A stretch of 64,000 nucleotides of DNA from Vibrio hannami (GCF_029589055.1 NZ_JARQZP010000007.1:1488001-1552000), one strand, 5' to 3'; numbered from the stretch's first letter, positions 7,965-17,346 are shown. Numbers and translations are program-made. The notes: generated from the sequence alone by a model not told the origin.

Positions 7965-8430
7965 GGCCTCAGATGCCAAAGCAGTAAAAGAGATCTACGA
8001 AAACGAGCAAGCATATAGCGAAACCCTGCAGCTACCTAACCCTTCAATAGAAACATGGGAAAAGAGGCTAAGAAACACCCCTGAAAATGTGTATTCATAT
8101 GTTGCGCTAGTTGACGGTAATATTGTAGGCAATATTGGTTTTGAAGTATGCTCAAACCCAAGAAGAAGACACGTTGGCTCCTTTGGCATGGGTGTCAAAG
8201 ACAGTAATGCAGGAAAAGGCGTTGGCAGTGCACTGCTAAAAACTATCATCGACTTGTCAGATAACTGGTTGAATTTAAGACGTCTTGAATTAACGGTATA
8301 CACCGACAACGAGAGAGCAATTCGCCTTTATAAAAAGTTTGGCTTTGAAGTTGAAGGACAATCTAAGGATTATGCATTCCGAAATGGGGAGTATGTTGCT
8401 GTCTACCATATGGCTCGGTTAAAGGAATAG
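7939..8430 (+). CDS. GNAT N-acetyltransferase, YhhY/AaaT-like
   Basis: 163 residues starting MEIEIRRAEASDAKAVKEIY. It matches E. coli YhhY (L-amino acid N-acetyltransferase) in several blocks as remembered: TLQLPNPSIETWEKRL, a GMGVKDSNAGKGVGSALL acetyl-CoA loop, DNWLNLRRLELTVY and the end NGEYVAVYHMARLK. The start at 7939 aligns with that family; the longer reading frame from 7894 adds residues out of character. Overlaps the preceding gene, indicating translational coupling. Confidence 0.88.
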   Translation: MEIEIRRAEASDAKAVKEIYENEQAYSETLQLPNPSIETWEKRLRNTPENVYSYVALVDGNIVGNIGFEVCSNPRRRHVGSFGMGVKDSNAGKGVGSALLKTIIDLSDNWLNLRRLELTVYTDNERAIRLYKKFGFEVEGQSKDYAFRNGEYVAVYHMARLKE

Positions 8431-8449
8431 CAACCAGGAATCACTCGCG

Positions 8450-9349
8450 ATGAAAACAAACTATGACTTAAAGCTTAAGCCTGTCATTCGCTATCTTGAG
8501 CAGAACTACAACTCATCACTCAACCTGGAGAAAGTGGCAAGCCTTGCGGCGCTTTCACCGTATCATTTTCATCGTGTTTTTAAAGCGGTTACAGGCGAAA
8601 CCCTCAACGAGTATCTACGTCGACTGAGATTGCAACAGGCAGCGCAGGATCTTTTCTATCGAAAGCCTCCTGTTATTGATGTTGCCTTAGAGTATGGCTT
8701 CTCGAGCTCGCAAAATTTTGCCAAGGCCTTTAAAAAGTATTTCGACCTTTCACCTACCGATATCAGAGAGTGCGAGAGCATCGAGCATTTTTCCGAGGTA
8801 ATACGAAATAGCAAGATAGGAAACAAACTCCGCAAAAAGGGAAACGCCGGCTCTGACTCTGGCTTCTATACTTCTCCTACATCAACACTAAGGAGAATCA
8901 CAATGGAAAAGACAGTTTTCGAGAAATGCACTCTGGCGTATGTTCGTGTAACAGGGCCGTACGGAGAAAACTATGAACCAGCAGTAGAAAAGCTCTATCA
9001 GTGGGCTGCGGCAGAAGGTGTCGCTGATTCTACGTACATTTTCGTTTATCACGACAATCCTGAAGTGACACCCGCGGATAAATGCCGTACAGATATTTGC
9101 CTTATGCTAAATAGAGAAGTGAAGGCTTCAGGCGATATTGAGCTCAAGGAGTTTGAAGGCGGTGAATATGGCACCATGCGTAAAACCATCACAGACAAAT
9201 CTCAATATGGTCCGGCATGGAACGAGCATATTTCTCAAATAGTTGAACTTGGCTTAGAAATGGACGACCGTCCGTGTTTTGAGCTATACCACAGCTACGA
9301 TCAAGAAAACGATATTGCTGATGTTAGCTTCTGCAGTGCATTAAAGTAA
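8450..9349 (+). CDS. AraC-family regulator with GyrI-like effector domain
   Basis: 299 residues. N-terminal AraC DNA-binding domain (residues ~8-110) with two helix-turn-helix units: LEKVASLAALSPYHFHRVFK and VIDVALEYGFSSSQNFAKAF. After a linker, the C-terminal ~150 residues are a GyrI-like/SOUL-type small-molecule binding domain (LAYVRVTGPYGENYE, then DICLMLNREV, EGGEYGTMRKT), the Rob/BmrR-type arrangement. This layout usually senses lipophilic compounds and controls efflux or modification genes, such as the exporter and acetyltransferases just upstream. Begins 19 bases after the YhhY-like gene, so likely co-transcribed. Confidence 0.88.
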   Translation: MKTNYDLKLKPVIRYLEQNYNSSLNLEKVASLAALSPYHFHRVFKAVTGETLNEYLRRLRLQQAAQDLFYRKPPVIDVALEYGFSSSQNFAKAFKKYFDLSPTDIRECESIEHFSEVIRNSKIGNKLRKKGNAGSDSGFYTSPTSTLRRITMEKTVFEKCTLAYVRVTGPYGENYEPAVEKLYQWAAAEGVADSTYIFVYHDNPEVTPADKCRTDICLMLNREVKASGDIELKEFEGGEYGTMRKTITDKSQYGPAWNEHISQIVELGLEMDDRPCFELYHSYDQENDIADVSFCSALK

Positions 9350-9372
9350 TGCCATCGCAAATATGCATTAAT

Positions 9373-9396
9373 AAAGCCTGATGGCCATCAGGCTTT
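9373..9396. terminator. Bidirectional terminator
   Basis: Perfect 24-base palindrome AAAGCCTGATGG/CCATCAGGCTTT followed by AAAA on the plus strand. It sits between the AraC gene and the convergent small membrane protein gene, whose last codons overlap it, and could serve both. Confidence 0.65.
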
Positions 9397-9579
9397 AAAA
9401 CTTGCCAATCGATACCTGTTCGAGTCTTCATTTCCTGGTTGAGAAGGCCATGCTCCGTTCATTGTAGTCACCCTAACTTCTGGCCTGACAAACAATCCAA
9501 ACTCTACTGCAAAGAAAGATAAAGCAATAATAAATGCCATCCAAAACATGTAGATAAAAGAAATTCCTAACTGCGTCAT
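9388..9579 (-). CDS. Small single-pass membrane protein, 63 aa
   Basis: Predicted small protein with one long hydrophobic segment (FIYMFWMAFIIALSFFAVEF, residues ~8-27) and a polar tail. The ATG at 9579 has AAGGTGA 3-9 bases upstream; a GTG one codon earlier is possible. No family recognised. The frame runs into the terminator palindrome, which encodes the last residues, so the gene call is only moderate. Confidence 0.5.
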   Translation of the reverse strand: MTQLGISFIYMFWMAFIIALSFFAVEFGLFVRPEVRVTTMNGAWPSQPGNEDSNRYRLASFKA

Positions 9580-9699
9580 CACTCACCTTCCGTTCAACAT
9601 ATCTCGCAATTTGATATCAATCATTATTGTTAAAGAAAGGTGATATTAGAAATAGATTAATCCTATTTTATCAATAAGCAAAACCTATTTAAAAAGACA

Positions 9700-9727
9700 A
9701 AGGCGACACCATTTCTGGTATCGCCTT
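9700..9727 (-). terminator. Terminator downstream of the HD-GYP gene
   Basis: Stem AAGGCGATACCA / TGGTGTCGCCTT (minus-strand reading) with a short GAAA-type loop, followed by a TTTTT run. It ends the HD-GYP transcript after a ~217-base 3' region (9728-9944) in which I see no gene. The remaining stretch 9580-9699 is AT-rich leader of the small membrane protein gene. Confidence 0.65.
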
Positions 9728-9944
9728 ATATTGAGATTGTACGAACCCGGTAGCTAATCACACTAGCACAGTCCCCTCACCGTTTTAGCAAGATCGTACC
9801 GATGAAACACGTACAGCAAGCTTTATCCAAATGCCCAACTCAATATTGTTATGTTATAACATAATATATTTAAAATAACTACACGGAATATTTGCTTAAT
9901 GTGATAACAACAGGCCGTTTTAATCGTAGCGAGGAGAGCACCAC

Positions 9945-11162
9945 CTAATCATAAAATGGTGAGAGATCAATTCCTAATGCTTTAGGAGCAAGCGCTTTTT
10001 CGACACAGAGTTCAGTTTTAATCAATTTGAGAGACTTAACTTCAGTAAATTTTTTGTGCTTATTTGAATAGAAACACTTCACCTTTGGCTTTGCTGGCGC
10101 TTTCTGTTCTTTTGCTTCAACTATGCCAACGCTACCATCTGTTAACTCTACCAATGAACCAACCGGATAAATGCCTAAGCAGTTTATAAACTTGTATACC
10201 AGCTCCTGATCCAGCTTTGCCGGAGTCATACTCAGAAGTATTTTGAAGGCATCCGACGGACTCATACCATGCTTATAACAACGCTCTGCAGTTAACGCAT
10301 CATAGATATCAACGATTGCACTCATTCGACCATATAATGAAATTTCACTGTCGGCTAACCCCTTCGGATATCCAGTCCCATCTAACTTCTCGTGGTGCAA
10401 CAGGCACACATCCATGCTTGTCTTACTTAAACTAGGGATATCTTCCATGAGTTCTGACACAAATACCTGATGAAGCTTCATATGTTCAAACTCATCATCA
10501 GTCAGCTTTCCAGGTTTGTTCAGTACGTTATCTTTTACCTTCGTTTTGCCCAGATCGTGAATCATCCCACCTATCGCTAAGTGCTTGAGCTCTTGTTTAC
10601 CAAGTTTCAGAAACTTTCCAAAGGTAATGAGCAGGCAGGCAACATTAACTGAGTGCTCGAGCAGATAAGCATCTTTACTTCGAAGTGCGGAAACAAACAT
10701 GATTGCACCATCACTCTCAAGCACGGTATCAATAATGTCATCTGCCCATCTCTCGACAGCATCAATATTTACCGACTTCCCTTCAAAAGTGTCCTGTATC
10801 AACTTGTTAGCGAGTGTTCGCGCTTCAGTGACCAGTGTCTTCGCTTTACGGTTACTTACCGATGGCGCAACTTTTTGAGTTTTAGGTTTCTTTGAAGCTT
10901 CAAGCGGCTTTTCTTCGGTATCTTTAGCTTTTGGATCTTCTGCAATAATAAACTTGCACTCTTTGGCAGAAAGCTTTACATCCACATAGACGAACTTAAC
11001 CCCACTCTCTACGAGCTGAGCGATCGATTTTTCATTAGACACCACACCCGCGACTTCTAAGCTAACTTTCGTACTGCGTTCGATAGCCGTAACAAACATG
11101 CCTAGCTGAAGATTTTCTATAGCAATTCGAACAGAATCTTCTGGTTTATATAGCTTTTTCAT
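9945..11162 (-). CDS. HD-GYP domain protein, predicted c-di-GMP phosphodiesterase
   Basis: 405 residues. N-terminal ~110 residues look like DUF3391 (VRIAIENLQLGMFVTAIERS), followed by a basic linker and an HD-GYP domain (~residues 140-330). Metal-binding HD is in GMIHDLGKTKVKDNVLNKPG and the signature HHEKLDGTGYPKGL is intact, so hydrolysis of c-di-GMP is expected. DUF3391-HD-GYP proteins are common in vibrios. A GEMM-I riboswitch lies 5 kb away, but there is no direct link. Monocistronic, with its own terminator. Confidence 0.92.
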   Translation of the reverse strand: MKKLYKPEDSVRIAIENLQLGMFVTAIERSTKVSLEVAGVVSNEKSIAQLVESGVKFVYVDVKLSAKECKFIIAEDPKAKDTEEKPLEASKKPKTQKVAPSVSNRKAKTLVTEARTLANKLIQDTFEGKSVNIDAVERWADDIIDTVLESDGAIMFVSALRSKDAYLLEHSVNVACLLITFGKFLKLGKQELKHLAIGGMIHDLGKTKVKDNVLNKPGKLTDDEFEHMKLHQVFVSELMEDIPSLSKTSMDVCLLHHEKLDGTGYPKGLADSEISLYGRMSAIVDIYDALTAERCYKHGMSPSDAFKILLSMTPAKLDQELVYKFINCLGIYPVGSLVELTDGSVGIVEAKEQKAPAKPKVKCFYSNKHKKFTEVKSLKLIKTELCVEKALAPKALGIDLSPFYD

Positions 11163-11283
11163 TACTCAACTGAAACCAAATATAACTCATTATTTTTATT
11201 TATAAATTCAGTATAGCTCCAGCAAGGCAACGGTGTCAGAGTAATATTTAAATTCTGATAACCCGTACATTATTTTGTTACCG

Positions 11284-12918
11284 TCACTTTAACTTGACAG
11301 CAAAGGATTCAAACGGACGTAACTCTATTTCTCTTTCCAGTCTTTCTATCGCTTGATAGTTAGAAATTAGGCACTTGGTGTCTAGGTTTTGCAAATGCTC
11401 TGGTAGCACCATGCGCTGGACCTGTGAACTGAAGTTGCTCACAATGACCATATGCTCCGCATCATCTTTGCGCTCGTAAGCGAAAACATCAGGATGCTCT
11501 TCCGCCAGAGGAATAAACTCGCCGTATACAATCACCGAATGGACTTTGCGTAGCGCTATAAGGGACTGATAGTGATAAAAAATAGAGCTTTTATCTGCCA
11601 GAGCTTGTTCCACATTTATGTGTTCATAATTTAGGTTTACGTCTATCCAGGGCTGTCCTTCTGTAAATCCACCATGAACACCACTATTCCACTGCATAGG
11701 TGTACGAGCATTATCACGCCCATTCTCATGAATCGCGTTCATCATATGTTCATGACTCACACCCGACTCCGTCTTTTCTTTGTAGAAGTTTAGGGTTTCA
11801 ATGTCTTTGTATTTGTCCAGTGAGTCGAATGACACATTGGTCATTCCAATCTCTTCGCCCTGATAGATATAAGGTGTTCCCTTCATAAAGTGTAGGGTCG
11901 TCGCCAGCATCTTGGCGGATTCCACCCTGTATTGATTTTCGCACCCATACTTGGACACCGCTCGAGGCAAATCATGGTTGTTCCAGAACAGGGAATTCCA
12001 ACCCTCATTTTCCAGCTCGACCTGCCACTTAGTAAGCACTCGCTTTAGGTCTATCAGATTCAGCGGTTGTGGTTGCCACTTCTCTCCATCTTTCCAGGTT
12101 AAGGTAATATGCTCAAACTGGAACACCATAGAAAACTCATTACGCTCTGGATTACTGTACAGCCTGGCAATCTCCGGAGTGGCTCCCCAGGTTTCGCCTA
12201 CTGTAAGCAGATCTTTGTCGCCAAAAGTCGCTTTGTTCATCTGCTGAATTAACGGATGCAACCGTTCGCCATTCCCGGTGATGCCTTTGTCTATCTCTTT
12301 CCCGATAAGGTCGATAACATCCAAACGGAAACCACCAATGCCCTGATCAATCCACCAGTTCATCATATCGAAAACCGTCTTGTGAACTTCCGGATTCTCC
12401 CAGTTCAGATCCGGTTGCCTTTTTGAAAATAGGTGGAAGTAGTACTGCTGATTGGTTTCATCCCACCGCCAGGCACTACCACCAAAAATCGAAGGTATAT
12501 CATTTGGTGCGGAACCATCTTCATTCGCATTGCGCCAGATGTAGAAGTCACGGTACTTGCTGTCCGGGTTCTCTCTGGATTCAACAAACCAGGGGTGCTC
12601 ATCGGAAGTATGGTTTACCACCAAATCCATTACAATGCGGATACCACGCTTTTTGCCCTGCTCTATTAATTCTTTCATATCATCCATCGATCCAAACTCA
12701 GGAGCTATCGCCTGGTAATCTGATATGTCGTACCCATTATCGTCCATAGGAGACTGATACACCGGTGACAGCCAGATAACGTCGATTCCCAGCTCATTCA
12801 GGTAATCTAGTTTGCTAATGATTCCTTTCAGATCACCGATACCATCATTGTTCGAATCACAAAAACTTCGTGGATAGATTTGATATACCACACTGTTATG
12901 CCACCAACGCTTTTCCAT
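11284..12918 (-). CDS. GH13 alpha-glucosidase (oligo-1,6-glucosidase type)
   Basis: 544 residues, cytoplasmic (no signal peptide). GH13 regions are complete: MDLVVNHTSDEHPWF, GFRLDVIDLI with the nucleophile Asp, LLTVGETWG with the acid/base Glu, and FWNNHDLPRAVS with the third Asp. The start (WWHNSVVYQIYPRSFCDSN) and length fit the oligo-1,6-glucosidase/trehalose-6-phosphate hydrolase group; the exact specificity is uncertain. ATG at 12918 follows AGGTGAG; a GTG three codons upstream is possible. Divergent from a LysR gene, 146 bases apart, and near a MalE-like gene, suggesting use of imported malto- or isomalto-oligosaccharides. Confidence 0.92.
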   Translation of the reverse strand: MEKRWWHNSVVYQIYPRSFCDSNNDGIGDLKGIISKLDYLNELGIDVIWLSPVYQSPMDDNGYDISDYQAIAPEFGSMDDMKELIEQGKKRGIRIVMDLVVNHTSDEHPWFVESRENPDSKYRDFYIWRNANEDGSAPNDIPSIFGGSAWRWDETNQQYYFHLFSKRQPDLNWENPEVHKTVFDMMNWWIDQGIGGFRLDVIDLIGKEIDKGITGNGERLHPLIQQMNKATFGDKDLLTVGETWGATPEIARLYSNPERNEFSMVFQFEHITLTWKDGEKWQPQPLNLIDLKRVLTKWQVELENEGWNSLFWNNHDLPRAVSKYGCENQYRVESAKMLATTLHFMKGTPYIYQGEEIGMTNVSFDSLDKYKDIETLNFYKEKTESGVSHEHMMNAIHENGRDNARTPMQWNSGVHGGFTEGQPWIDVNLNYEHINVEQALADKSSIFYHYQSLIALRKVHSVIVYGEFIPLAEEHPDVFAYERKDDAEHMVIVSNFSSQVQRMVLPEHLQNLDTKCLISNYQAIERLEREIELRPFESFAVKLK

Positions 12919-13064
12919 TTTTCTCACCTAATTCACATATCTTTCTTAGTGCCAACTATAACCAAGTGTCGATACGATAAATAATTGATTCTTTGAAATC
13001 GGCTATAGAAAAAATCAATATCACCCATTATCCTGCACCTACCTAAAAATTAGGGCAGCATAAA

Positions 13065-13961
13065 ATGGACAAGCAATATCGTTACTTCTATGAAGTCGCT
13101 AAACAAGGCAGTATCAAAACCGCATCCGAGAAGTTGTTTATCAGCCAGCCGTCGCTCACAACTGCGATAAAAAAGCTAGAAGAGCAACTGGGTACAAAAC
13201 TGTTTATTCGCAAGTCTAAAGGGGTTGAACTCACCGAATATGGCTGGGTTTATTTCCGTTATGTTCAAGAAGTGAAAGAGAAACATGCCCAGATTGTTCA
13301 CCAACTTCAGGATATGAAGTTAAGAAGTGGTGGCAAAGTTAAGCTGGGTATCGGAGAAGCCTGGTGGGAATGTTTTTGCTCCGATGCTGTAGAGCAATTT
13401 ATTAAGACCTATCCGAATAGCTCCCTGCATATCGAGTTCGGAAACGGGCTATCCATGCTTCATCATTTGGTAAATGATGATATCGACCTATTTGTTGGCC
13501 ATGAGATTATCGGGATAAAAAAACAATACCGCGTAAAATTCACGCCATTATTTCAGGAACAAGAAGCTTGGTATGCTCGTCCAGAACACCCTCTTCTTGG
13601 TTCCGACGATATCCTGGATAAATCAAAGGATTACCCACTTATAAAAGTGACACCTGACCACGCCAGACACGGTGATATCCTCACCGAGGAAAGCGCTCAG
13701 CTGTTCACAACAGATGCTCAAAACACCCGAGTAATTTATGAACTGGACTCGCTATCGGCGAGTAAGAAGATGCTAAAAACAAGCAATGCGATTATGCCTT
13801 ATACCTCTGAGATGGCCCATATTTTTAAGCAAGAAGGGTTAGAGTTACTGTTCCTGAATACGAAACAAGTGGGTCAGGTAGGGATTTACACTAAGGTGAC
13901 TGGCTTGACAGAGCCAACAGAAGAACTCATTAACCTGATTCACAAAAAAGCCGGAGTATGA
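13065..13961 (+). CDS. LysR-family transcriptional regulator
   Basis: 298 residues. N-terminal winged helix-turn-helix (residues 1-60) with the standard pattern KQGSIKTASEKLFISQPSLT, then a periplasmic-binding-protein-like effector domain. It lies divergently from the GH13 alpha-glucosidase and next to a malE-like gene; LysR proteins often control the divergent gene, so a sugar-responsive role is a reasonable inference. Its last codons overlap the hairpin that terminates the convergent malE-like gene. Confidence 0.9.
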   Translation: MDKQYRYFYEVAKQGSIKTASEKLFISQPSLTTAIKKLEEQLGTKLFIRKSKGVELTEYGWVYFRYVQEVKEKHAQIVHQLQDMKLRSGGKVKLGIGEAWWECFCSDAVEQFIKTYPNSSLHIEFGNGLSMLHHLVNDDIDLFVGHEIIGIKKQYRVKFTPLFQEQEAWYARPEHPLLGSDDILDKSKDYPLIKVTPDHARHGDILTEESAQLFTTDAQNTRVIYELDSLSASKKMLKTSNAIMPYTSEMAHIFKQEGLELLFLNTKQVGQVGIYTKVTGLTEPTEELINLIHKKAGV

Positions 13962-13969
13962 CTCCGGCG
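13951..13969 (-). terminator. Terminator of the malE-like gene
   Basis: Stem GCCGGAGT / ACTCCGGC with a 3-base loop; on the minus strand it is followed by TTTTTT. It overlaps the 3' end of the convergent LysR gene, a compact arrangement. Confidence 0.8.
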
Positions 13970-13997
13970 AAAGTCCAAGGTCATAAGACATGAAAAA

Positions 13998-15176
13998 TCA
14001 GTTAACGATTTGCTTAGCTGCGGTATCAAGCGCCTCTTTTGCTGTTTGTTTTCCAAGAATTGCGTTCTCAATAGCAGCGCCTTCCGCGAACCAATACGCT
14101 GTCATTCCTGGAATATTTGGCATAATTTCACCATTTTGAGCGTTAGTCATGGTTGCTTTAATTCGCTCATCACTTTCCAGCACTTTCTGGAACGATTTTA
14201 GTGCTACAGCCCCTAATGGCTTATCGTCGTTCATAATTTTTAACGCGTCATCAACCAACAAATAGTTTTCTAAGAACTCGACCGCCAAATCCTCGTTCGG
14301 ACTACTTGAGTTGATACCTGCCGACAGTACACCAACAAACGGATTGCCTTTACCACCGTTTAGTGTTGGCAACTCTGCAACGCCGTAATTCACGCCTAGT
14401 TTATCAAGGTTGCCCCATGCCCAAGGGCCATTAATGGTCATTGCAACTTCTCCGCGGCTAAAAGCAGCTTCAGATACAGAATAATCCATATCCGGGTTTA
14501 CCACCCCTTTATTAACCATATCAACAAGGAACTGTAACCCTGAAACGCCGGCTTCATTATTTACTCCAGTTTTAGTTGCATCGTAACCACCTTCAACAGG
14601 CGCGAAAGCATAAGCGCCACCTGAAGAAATCATTGGCCATGTAAAGTAAGCATTCTTAACATCCCACATAATGGACTGCTTGCCCTGGGCTTGCATTTTT
14701 TCATGGATAGATGCCAGCTCCTCCCATGTTTTCGGAGGATTTGGTAACAGATCCTTGTTATAGATCAGAGATGGAGTTTCTACAGAGATTGGATAGCCTA
14801 CCAGTTTGCCGTTTACCGTCACTGCATCCCAGCTAAAATCAACTAACTTTTCTTTAAAGTCTTTGGAAGGTTTTACTTCTTTCAGAAGACCCGCTTCTGC
14901 ATATCCACCAAAACGATCATGTGCCCAAAAAATGATATCGGGTCCCATTCCCTGAGCCGCTGCCTTTTCAAATCGTTCTTCAGGGGACTCCGGATGCTGA
15001 ACGATGACTTTAATACCTGTGTCCGCTTCAAACTGCTTACCGATTTCAGCCAGGCCTTCATAACTCTTATCACCATTAATCCAGATCATTAACTCGCCTT
15101 CAGTCATTGCGGCAACGGGTGTCACTGTAAGCGCGGCGAGGGCACACACAGATATAGATTTCACTAACTTTTTCAT
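13998..15176 (-). CDS. Maltose/maltodextrin-binding protein (MalE-like)
   Basis: 392-residue periplasmic solute-binding protein. Signal peptide MKKLVKSISVCALAALTVTP cleaved near VAAMTEG. The mature part follows MalE closely: LMIWINGDKSYEGLAEIGKQ, GPDIIFWAHDRFGGYA, SLIYNKDLLPNPPKTWEEL, MTINGPWAW and GAVALKSFQ are all recognisable. It delivers maltodextrins to a MalFGK transporter, but no malF, malG or malK is in the window. I looked for MalT boxes upstream and saw none convincing. The next minus-strand gene upstream is the frameshifted SDR of the accessory block. Confidence 0.93.
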   Translation of the reverse strand: MKKLVKSISVCALAALTVTPVAAMTEGELMIWINGDKSYEGLAEIGKQFEADTGIKVIVQHPESPEERFEKAAAQGMGPDIIFWAHDRFGGYAEAGLLKEVKPSKDFKEKLVDFSWDAVTVNGKLVGYPISVETPSLIYNKDLLPNPPKTWEELASIHEKMQAQGKQSIMWDVKNAYFTWPMISSGGAYAFAPVEGGYDATKTGVNNEAGVSGLQFLVDMVNKGVVNPDMDYSVSEAAFSRGEVAMTINGPWAWGNLDKLGVNYGVAELPTLNGGKGNPFVGVLSAGINSSSPNEDLAVEFLENYLLVDDALKIMNDDKPLGAVALKSFQKVLESDERIKATMTNAQNGEIMPNIPGMTAYWFAEGAAIENAILGKQTAKEALDTAAKQIVN

Positions 15177-15368
15177 TTTTACAATCCATGGATATTAATC
15201 ATGAATTCAATCTACCCATTGCATGACGGATAAAAAAATAGAAAATCAAAACTCTTGTATAGAGAAAAACTATAACACTTGATAGAAATGTGCCAGATTT
15301 CAAAATTAGGGCTTATTTAATAAACTGAGCTATAGCGTAAAGATCAAAGAAGTGTGACTTACATGCAA

Positions 15369-16039
15369 TCAAGCTCTCTCAATTACCAAATCAGTAATGT
15401 TAATTGACTTGCTGTGTACTGCGTTAACTGCTATCTGCTGAGCCACATCAGATGGTTTCATGAAAGAGGACACGTCTCTGCCATCGTTTTGCCAAAAGGC
15501 TGTATCCATCCCCCAGGGTAAACACCAAGCACTGATATATTTGAACCCTTGTAAGTTGTTTTCAAGGCTTCAGTAAAACCTCTTGCCCCCCACTTAGCAG
15601 CGCAATACATCGCTTCACTCTTCTTTCCTACCTGAGCCGCAGTTGACATAACATTAATGATTCGAATCTCTTCATTTCCAAACTTTTTAATGAACCCAGA
15701 GGTCATCAGCATAAGGCCGATAAGATTTGATTCAAGTAACCTATCAATATCAGCCCGATTAATCTCTTCTATACTTCCAAATACTCCTACCCCAGCAACA
15801 TTGAACAAATAAGTTACTGGATAATCTAAATTTTTGAAAAAGTTGTCGATAGCGGACTCATCTGCCACATTAAATGCAGCGTATGATACAGAATCACTGC
15901 CAAGGCTAGTTTTCGCTTGAATTAGTTTCTCATCATCTCTTCCTGTAAGGATTACTTCCAGGTCTAAAGCCAAAAGCTCCTGCGCAATGGCATACCCTAG
16001 TCCGGAATTACCGCCGGTAACTATTGCTCGTTTTTTCAT
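15369..16039 (-). pseudogene. Short-chain dehydrogenase/reductase, frameshifted
   Basis: SDR with TGGNSGLG near the N-terminus (the T-G-x-x-x-G-x-G cofactor motif), FNVAGVGVF, and the catalytic Tyr-Lys in MYCAAKWGARG. As read, the frame ends early at 15458 after YPGGWIQPFGKT. Adding one base in the run of five C at 15510-15514 restores YPGGMDTAFWQNDGRD and continues to a stop at 15369 (end ...NITDLVIERA), about 223 residues, the usual SDR length. So one base is missing: real loss or sequencing error. Start at 16039 (AGGG upstream). It follows the ABM gene by 16 bases, probably one operon. Confidence 0.8.
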
Positions 16040-16055
16040 ATCAACCCTTCTATAT

Positions 16056-16331
16056 TTACTCGAAGATTCTGTAGTAACGCTCAACATTGACCGTTACCTT
16101 GCCCCAACGCGATGAACTTACACGCTTTTGATGAGCTTCAAAAGCGGCTTTATCTACGAACTCTTCATACACATCGAACCGAAGCGGATTATCAGGGCTT
16201 TCAGTAACGTTAAATATAAGACAGCCGGGCTCTTCTTTGGTGAGTCTTTTATGTGTTACTAGCTCGGCTTTTACAGCATCTAGTTCGTTTTCGGGCACAA
16301 TAATATGCCCTTTGAGAATAACTTTGGTCAT
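16056..16331 (-). CDS. Antibiotic biosynthesis monooxygenase (ABM) domain protein
   Basis: 91 residues, one dimeric ferredoxin-like ABM domain: TKVILKGHIIVPENELDAV at the start, EPGCLIFNVTESPDNPLRFD in the middle and an E-x-F/Y-x-D-K-A-x-F-E-A-H pattern (EEFVDKAAFEAHQKR). Small quinol-monooxygenase-like proteins such as YgiN share this layout. ATG at 16331 has AAGGG upstream; the longer frame to 16391 lacks one. Together with the SDR immediately downstream it may act on quinone-like or aldehyde substrates, which is inference. Confidence 0.82.
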   Translation of the reverse strand: MTKVILKGHIIVPENELDAVKAELVTHKRLTKEEPGCLIFNVTESPDNPLRFDVYEEFVDKAAFEAHQKRVSSSRWGKVTVNVERYYRIFE

Positions 16332-16366
16332 TACTGCCCTTATATATTGTTTGCTACTTTTTCTAG

Positions 16367-16861
16367 CTAGCAGCCCATTTCTAGCTGCCAATACCCTACT
16401 GAAAGCTGGCGACCAAACTTGAAACCAATGTTTTTGAACTCGCCGGCTTTTCTAAATCCGATCGACTCGTGCAAGTGGACACTGGCTGGATTTGGCTGAG
16501 TTATCACGCCCATAACATTCTTAATTCCCTTAGCTTCCAGAAGACTCATTAGCTCCTGGTATAACTTGCGCCCGTATCCCTTACCTCCCGTATTGGAAGC
16601 CATATAAATCGTAGACTCAGCAGTAAACCGATAAGCCGAACGGGTGTGCCAGGGTTTTGCGTATGCATAGCCAATAACATCACCTTCTACTTCCAGCACT
16701 ATCCAGGGGAAGCCGGAAGCAAGAGTTTCTTGCACTCGTTGAGATAAGTCATTCGTAACTAGTGGCTGCTCCTCAAAAGTCGCCGTCGACTCTTGAATAA
16801 AATGATTATATATCTCGGTAATCGCGCCTAAGTCGCTATCTCTAACCGTCCTGATTTTCAT
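16367..16861 (-). CDS. GNAT acetyltransferase, phosphinothricin-acetyltransferase-like
   Basis: 164 residues. It opens MKIRTVRDSDLGAITEIYNH and has ESTATFEEQP, YAYAKPWHTRSAYRFTAEST and GGKGYGRKLYQELM, the block order of the PAT/YncA group that acetylates phosphinothricin, methionine sulfone or similar amino acid analogues. C-terminal HESIGFRKAGEFKNIGFKFG fits as well. The substrate cannot be fixed. It lies 35 bases upstream of the ABM gene on the same strand. Confidence 0.85.
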   Translation of the reverse strand: MKIRTVRDSDLGAITEIYNHFIQESTATFEEQPLVTNDLSQRVQETLASGFPWIVLEVEGDVIGYAYAKPWHTRSAYRFTAESTIYMASNTGGKGYGRKLYQELMSLLEAKGIKNVMGVITQPNPASVHLHESIGFRKAGEFKNIGFKFGRQLSVGYWQLEMGC

Positions 16862-16901
16862 TCGTCCTCCTTGACGCTTAACAACTTATTCAAGCACTTA
16901 T

Positions 16902-17297
16902 TCAACAACTAAATTGGTTCAAAGCTGACATTGCCGCCTGAGCTTTACTGGTTTGAACAAAGATATGGTCGTGATAGTAAGCTGCAATTACATTTGCGCT
17001 GATGCCCTTTTCAGCCAACTTACTTGAAACAGCAGCTGTAAGACCAACCGCTTCCAAACTCGAATGAACCGTTAGTGTAATTTGGCTATATGCCCCTTCA
17101 AAAGGTAAGCCATGCTTTTCTGCAACTGACCTTTCGATAACCAGTGTTAGCCCTTCAGGCTCAATAAATGTAGCAACTGGATTTAACTCGGTATACTCCG
17201 TAAGCGATCCAGAAACAGTACAAAATACAAACTCAGATTCGACTAACTTTGGGCTCATTGAGCGAAGTAGCTCATCTAAATCGGTAATCCCTGACAT
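16902..17297 (-). CDS. ACT domain-containing protein
   Basis: 131 residues with two ACT-like halves: residues ~20-60 (SEFVFCTVSGSLTEYTELN, FIEPEGLTLVIE) and ~70-128 (SQITLTVHSSLEAVGLTAAV, ISANVIAAYYHDHIFV). This small ACT family is widespread in proteobacteria and is common in Vibrio accessory regions. The role is probably ligand sensing; the ligand is unknown. It lies 40 bases upstream of the acetyltransferase on the same strand. Confidence 0.78.
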   Translation of the reverse strand: MSGITDLDELLRSMSPKLVESEFVFCTVSGSLTEYTELNPVATFIEPEGLTLVIERSVAEKHGLPFEGAYSQITLTVHSSLEAVGLTAAVSSKLAEKGISANVIAAYYHDHIFVQTSKAQAAMSALNQFSC

Positions 17298-17346
17298 CTT
17301 GATACTTCCTTATATTTCAAACACTCTTAACTACTTCGCATGGAGG

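Noticed and set aside
9728..9944. Possible small RNA downstream of the HD-GYP gene
   Set aside because: Some inverted segments (GTACG/CGTAC) but no recognisable family or promoter; better seen as a 3' untranslated region.
15177..15368. MalT boxes or a CRP site upstream of the malE-like gene
   Set aside because: No GGATGA-type repeats found; the TGTGACTTACATGCAATCA stretch matches CRP poorly.
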